Under the pieces are notes generated by a model. It was not told the DNA's origin, did no database searches, and saw only the letters and a program-made list of their open reading frames with translations. Below are positions 5,563-8,080 of a stretch of DNA of 8,080 nucleotides, one piece after another. The position numbers and the translations under genes were made by a program. The stretch's first letter is position 1. The number at the start of each line of letters is the position of its first letter. Origin of the DNA: Acidimicrobiia bacterium (GTDB lineage: Bacteria; Actinomycetota; Acidimicrobiia; IMCC26256; PALSA-555). The stretch covers positions 1-8,080 of the forward strand of contig JAFMJM010000103.1 in NCBI GenBank assembly GCA_017853455.1, in the 5' to 3' direction.

Positions 5563-6929
5563 CGACCGTCCCCCTTCCCACCTCCGCCGCCGGCGACTGG
5601 ACCCCCGACTCGTGGCGGTCCCGTCCGGCCGTCCAGCAGCCCGAGTGGCCCGACGCCGCCGCCCTCGCCGACTCGCTCGGCGAGATCCGGGCCATGCCGC
5701 CCCTCGTGTTCGCCGGTGAGGCCCGGTCGCTGCGCGAGCAGCTCGAGGCGGCCGGCGAGGGCCGCGCCTTCCTGCTCGTCGCCGGTGACTGCGCCGAGTC
5801 GTTCGAGGCCTTCAGCGCCGACGCCATCCGCGACAAGCTCAAGGTCATCCTCCAGATGTCGGTCGTCCTGACCTACGGCAGCGGCGTGCCCACGATCAAG
5901 GTCGGCCGCATGGCGGGCCAGTTCTCCAAGCCCCGCTCGTCACCGGTCGAGGTCCGCGACGGCGTCGAGCTCCCGTCCTTCCGGGGCGACACCGTCAACG
6001 ACTTCGCCTTCGAGGCCGCCGCCCGGCGCCCCGACCCGCGCCGGCTGGTCCGGGCGTACCACCAGTCGGCGGCCACGCTGAACCTCGTCCGGGCGTTCAC
6101 GAAGGGTGGCTTCGCCGACCTGACGCGGGTCCACGCCTGGAACCAGGAGTTCGTCGCCGCCACCCCCGAGGGTCAGCGGTACGAGACCCTCGCCGGCGAG
6201 ATCGAGCGCGCCCTGCGGTTCATGGAGGCGTGCGGGATCGACCTCCACGCCGAGCTCCAGATGCACCAGGTCGACTTCTGGGTGGCCCACGAGGCCCTCC
6301 TCCTCGAGTACGAGGAGGCCCTGACCCGCCGCGACTCGCTGTCGGGCGACTGGTACGACTGCTCGGCCCACATGCTCTGGATCGGCGAGCGGACCCGTCA
6401 GCTCGACGGCGCCCACGTCGAGTTCCTCGCCGGCGTGCACAACCCGGTCGGCGTGAAGCTCGGTGCCGAGGTCGGCCCCGACGACGTCGTCGGACTGTGC
6501 CAGGCGCTCAACCCGACCCGTGAGCCCGGCCGGCTGGTGCTCTTCACCCGGATGGGGGCCGACCGGGTCGGCGAAGCCCTGCCGCCGCTGATCCGGGCGG
6601 TGCAGGCGGCGAACCACCCCGTGGTGTGGGCGTGCGACCCGATGCACGCCAACACGTTCTCGCACGCCAGCGGCTACAAGACCCGGCGCTTCGACGACAT
6701 CATGCGCGAGCTCCACGGGTTCTTCGCGGTGTGCGAGGCCGCCGACGTCCGCCCCGGTGGCGTGCACGTCGAGCTCACCGGCGAGAACGTCACCGAGTGT
6801 CTCGGCGGCTCCGACTCGGTCCTCGACCACCACCTCGAGGAACGCTACGAGACGATGTGCGACCCGCGCCTCAACGCGTTCCAGTCGCTCGACCTCGCCT
6901 TCGAGGTCGCCGCACTCCTCCAGCGCTGA
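5559..6929 (+). CDS. aroG: Class II DAHP synthase (3-deoxy-7-phosphoheptulonate synthase)
   Basis: Joins phosphoenolpyruvate and erythrose 4-phosphate to form DAHP, the entry step to chorismate and the aromatic amino acids; cytoplasmic. At 456 aa it is close to the 462 aa of M. tuberculosis AroG. Expected metal ligands are all present, by alignment from memory: Cys78 in GDCAESF, His363 in CDPMHANT, Glu405 in VHVELTGEN and Asp435 in MCDPRLN. Substrate-binding residues are also seen: Arg117 in KVGRMAGQF, KPRS at 124-127, ERTR at 277-280, Lys300 in PVGVKLG and Arg331 in TRMGADRV. FRGDTVNDFA (141-150) is another family signature. The N-terminus (DSWRSRPAVQQPEWPD, 17-32) is the plain type II form, without the longer N-terminal extension of the mycobacterial enzyme that helps form regulatory sites, so feedback control may differ (inference). 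It starts 86 bp after bpa in the same direction; no clear promoter or Shine-Dalgarno is seen, so co-transcription with bpa is possible. It converges with dapA. Confidence 0.96.
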   Translation: MTTVPLPTSAAGDWTPDSWRSRPAVQQPEWPDAAALADSLGEIRAMPPLVFAGEARSLREQLEAAGEGRAFLLVAGDCAESFEAFSADAIRDKLKVILQMSVVLTYGSGVPTIKVGRMAGQFSKPRSSPVEVRDGVELPSFRGDTVNDFAFEAAARRPDPRRLVRAYHQSAATLNLVRAFTKGGFADLTRVHAWNQEFVAATPEGQRYETLAGEIERALRFMEACGIDLHAELQMHQVDFWVAHEALLLEYEEALTRRDSLSGDWYDCSAHMLWIGERTRQLDGAHVEFLAGVHNPVGVKLGAEVGPDDVVGLCQALNPTREPGRLVLFTRMGADRVGEALPPLIRAVQAANHPVVWACDPMHANTFSHASGYKTRRFDDIMRELHGFFAVCEAADVRPGGVHVELTGENVTECLGGSDSVLDHHLEERYETMCDPRLNAFQSLDLAFEVAALLQR

Positions 6930-6953
6930 CGCCAGCGGCGCGTCCGCCGGGCG

Positions 6954-7850
6954 CTAGGCGGTGGCGGTGTCGATCGCGGCGAGGGCGCGGTCGCGGGCGG
7001 CGGGTGACGCCGCGAGCAGCGGCAGACGCAGGTCCGGGGTGGGGATGCGACCCTGGGCGTGCAGCACCGCCTTGAACACCGACGGGTTGGGCTCGGCGAA
7101 CACGGCCTCGACGACCGGCAGCAGCGCCTCGTGGTGGGCCCGGCCCTCGGCGAGGTCACCGGCGAGGCCGCACTCGATCATCCGCACGAAGCGCTCGGTG
7201 CACACGTGTGCCGACGCGCAGATCGCGCCGGTACCGCCGAGGAGGACGGTCGGGTAGAGGTACGGGTCGTCACCGCCGAGGAGCGCGAAGCCGTCGGGCG
7301 CTCCGGCGAGGATCTGGAGGGTGGCGAGGTCGATGCCGTCGACGGCCTGCTTGACCCCCACGACGTTCGGGTGCGCCGCGACCTCGAGCATGCCCGCCGC
7401 CTCGAGCACCCGGCCGGTGCGCAGCGGGATGTTGTAGACGACCACCGGCACCGGACTGGCGTCGGCCGCCGCCCGGACGTGCGCCACGATGCCCGCCTGG
7501 CTCGGCCGCACGTAATAGGGCACGACGACCATGGCGTGGGTGATCCCGGCGATGCCGCCGTACTCGACCGTGGCGTGCACGGTCGTGGCGGTGTTGTTGG
7601 TGCCCGAGCCGACGACCACCTGGGCGCCGCGCTCTGCACCGACACGGGCGCACAACTCGACCACCGCCCGCTTCTCGGCGGCGTCGAGCAGCGGTGCCTC
7701 ACCGGTGGTCCCGAGCGGGACCAGTCCGGCCGCCCCCGCGTCGAGGTACTCGTGGGCCAGCCGCTCGAGCGCGTCGAGGGCGACCGAGCCGTCGGCGGCG
7801 AACGGGGTGATGAGCGGGACGTAGACCCCCCGCAGGGCGGTGCTGGACAT
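6954..7850 (-). CDS. dapA: 4-hydroxy-tetrahydrodipicolinate synthase (DapA family)
   Basis: Condenses pyruvate with aspartate semialdehyde at the first committed step to diaminopimelate and lysine; cytoplasmic TIM barrel. At 298 aa it is the usual length. Schiff-base lysine is Lys167 in VGVKQAVDG. The catalytic triad equivalents are Thr48/Thr49 in GTTGEA, Tyr113 in PYYVRPSQ and Tyr139 in VYNIPLRTG; substrate-binding Arg144 is in RTG. GGDDPYLYP (192-200) and EPNPSVFKAVL (253-263) are also typical. The text after the lysine (KQAVDG rather than KEATG/KDAKGD) is somewhat divergent, and other members of this family use different aldehydes, so the exact reaction is slightly open. Residues that bind inhibitory lysine in the E. 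coli enzyme (His53, His56, Glu84) align with Ala57, Lys60 and Thr89 here. The ATG at 7850 has an in-frame stop 12 bases upstream and no well-spaced Shine-Dalgarno. A TAGCGT box ends 7 bases before it, which suggests a leaderless transcript. Confidence 0.87.
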   Translation of the reverse strand: MSSTALRGVYVPLITPFAADGSVALDALERLAHEYLDAGAAGLVPLGTTGEAPLLDAAEKRAVVELCARVGAERGAQVVVGSGTNNTATTVHATVEYGGIAGITHAMVVVPYYVRPSQAGIVAHVRAAADASPVPVVVYNIPLRTGRVLEAAGMLEVAAHPNVVGVKQAVDGIDLATLQILAGAPDGFALLGGDDPYLYPTVLLGGTGAICASAHVCTERFVRMIECGLAGDLAEGRAHHEALLPVVEAVFAEPNPSVFKAVLHAQGRIPTPDLRLPLLAASPAARDRALAAIDTATA

Positions 7851-7856
7851 GCCCGA

Positions 7857-7866
7857 ACGCTAGCCT
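7857..7866. promoter_or_regulatory. Overlapping divergent -10 boxes shared by dapA and the TauE-like gene
   Basis: The 24-bp gap between the two start codons (7851-7874) contains the palindrome GCTAGC (7859-7864). On the minus strand TAGCGT (7862-7857) has its last T exactly 7 bases before the A of the dapA ATG, the classic -10 distance if transcription starts at that A. On the plus strand TAGCCT (7861-7866) ends 8 bases before the transporter GTG at 7875. The two boxes overlap by the central TA. Neither gene has a usable Shine-Dalgarno, which fits leaderless translation, common in Actinomycetota. No convincing -35 box is seen for either direction. Confidence 0.55.
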
Positions 7867-7874
7867 CCGCCCCG

Positions 7875-8080
7875 GTGTCCGACCTGGGTCAGTTCGTCCT
7901 CGCACTGCTCGTCGGCGTGGCCACCGGCGTGATGTCGGGCATGTTCGGCGTCGGCGGGGCGATCATCTCGACCCCCGGCGTCCGGGCACTCGGAGCGACC
8001 CCACTCCAGGCGGTCGGCTCCACCCTGCCGTCGGTGATCCCGTCGTCGATCAGCGGCACGATCCGGTACGCCCGCGCGGG
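7875..8080 (+). CDS. TauE/SafE-family membrane transporter (N-terminal part only)
   Basis: Start of a polytopic membrane protein of the TauE/SafE family (former DUF81), whose members are proposed to export sulfite, sulfoacetate or other organic anions. Only 68 codons are visible before the right edge. Helix 1 spans about 6-33 and holds the family signature GVMSGMFGVGGAIISTP (18-34), matching the common G-x-x-SG-x-FGVGGG-x-x-x-P pattern, here with Ala in place of the third Gly of the GGG. The second helix follows with the usual AVGSTLPSVIPSSISGTIRYARAG (46-69), comparable to the family's AVGTS...SGALRHLRRG. The GTG at 7875 is preferred because the protein then begins just before helix 1; later in-frame GTG and ATG codons would cut into it. 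It has no Shine-Dalgarno and shares a divergent promoter core with dapA. Substrate cannot be told. Confidence 0.85.
   Translation, partial: MSDLGQFVLALLVGVATGVMSGMFGVGGAIISTPGVRALGATPLQAVGSTLPSVIPSSISGTIRYARA

Noticed and set aside
5940..6833. 297-codon open frame on the minus strand inside aroG
   Set aside because: It is antisense to a full-length class II DAHP synthase with all active-site residues; its product matches nothing I recognise.
6924..6961. Small inverted repeats between aroG and dapA (CGCTG/CAGCG at 6924-6937, CCGCC/GGCGG at 6944-6961) as a bidirectional terminator
   Set aside because: Stems are only 5 bp, no T-run follows on either strand, and such short GC stems are expected by chance in this DNA. 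A terminator may exist here but cannot be shown.
1..8080. tRNA, rRNA, CRISPR, insertion sequence or prophage signals
   Set aside because: None found on either strand by reading: no spaced direct repeats, no transposase or integrase motifs, no tRNA-like arms. Composition is even across the window, giving no sign of recent transfer.

Overview
The window is strongly GC-rich, densely coded bacterial DNA, with G/C at nearly all third codon positions, several GTG starts and very short gaps between genes. The best clue to lineage is a bacterial proteasome activator (Bpa/PafE) gene, a family found in proteasome-bearing Actinomycetota. A class II DAHP synthase and an actinobacterial style of split MacAB-like exporter agree with this. 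A non-mycobacterial actinobacterium is likely, perhaps Acidimicrobiia, but the class is a guess.

Left part (1-4803, minus strand): a four-gene operon read right to left. First comes a small membrane-anchored secreted protein with two copies of a Cys-containing unit (4803-4084). Next is a very large MacA/HlyD-like adaptor (4071-1630), then a MacB/LolD-type ATPase (1633-908), then an FtsX/MacB-type permease that runs off the left edge (911 to <1). The last two joins are 4-base GTGA overlaps, so the genes are probably made together as one exporter or envelope-acting ABC system. The adaptor is the most unusual object here. Between its two lipoyl half-motifs it carries a peptidoglycan-binding domain followed by about 450 residues of Calx-beta-like beta-sandwich repeats. 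The array begins with the C-terminal part of a repeat and ends with the N-terminal part of one.

Middle (4804-6929, plus strand): a 135-bp divergent control region separates the exporter operon from bpa (4939-5472). After 86 bp, which hold two copies of an 8-bp palindrome, comes the class II DAHP synthase gene (5559-6929), the first step of the shikimate pathway.

Right part (6954-8080): dapA (lysine/diaminopimelate pathway, minus strand, 7850-6954) converges on the DAHP synthase gene with a 24-bp gap. On its other side it diverges from a TauE/SafE-family membrane transporter gene (7875 to >8080). The two start codons are only 24 bp apart, and the gap holds a palindromic TA core that reads as a -10 box on both strands, suggesting back-to-back leaderless transcripts.

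No RNA gene, insertion sequence, CRISPR array or phage gene was seen. The most novel element is the Calx-beta-expanded adaptor together with its two-unit Cys partner protein.
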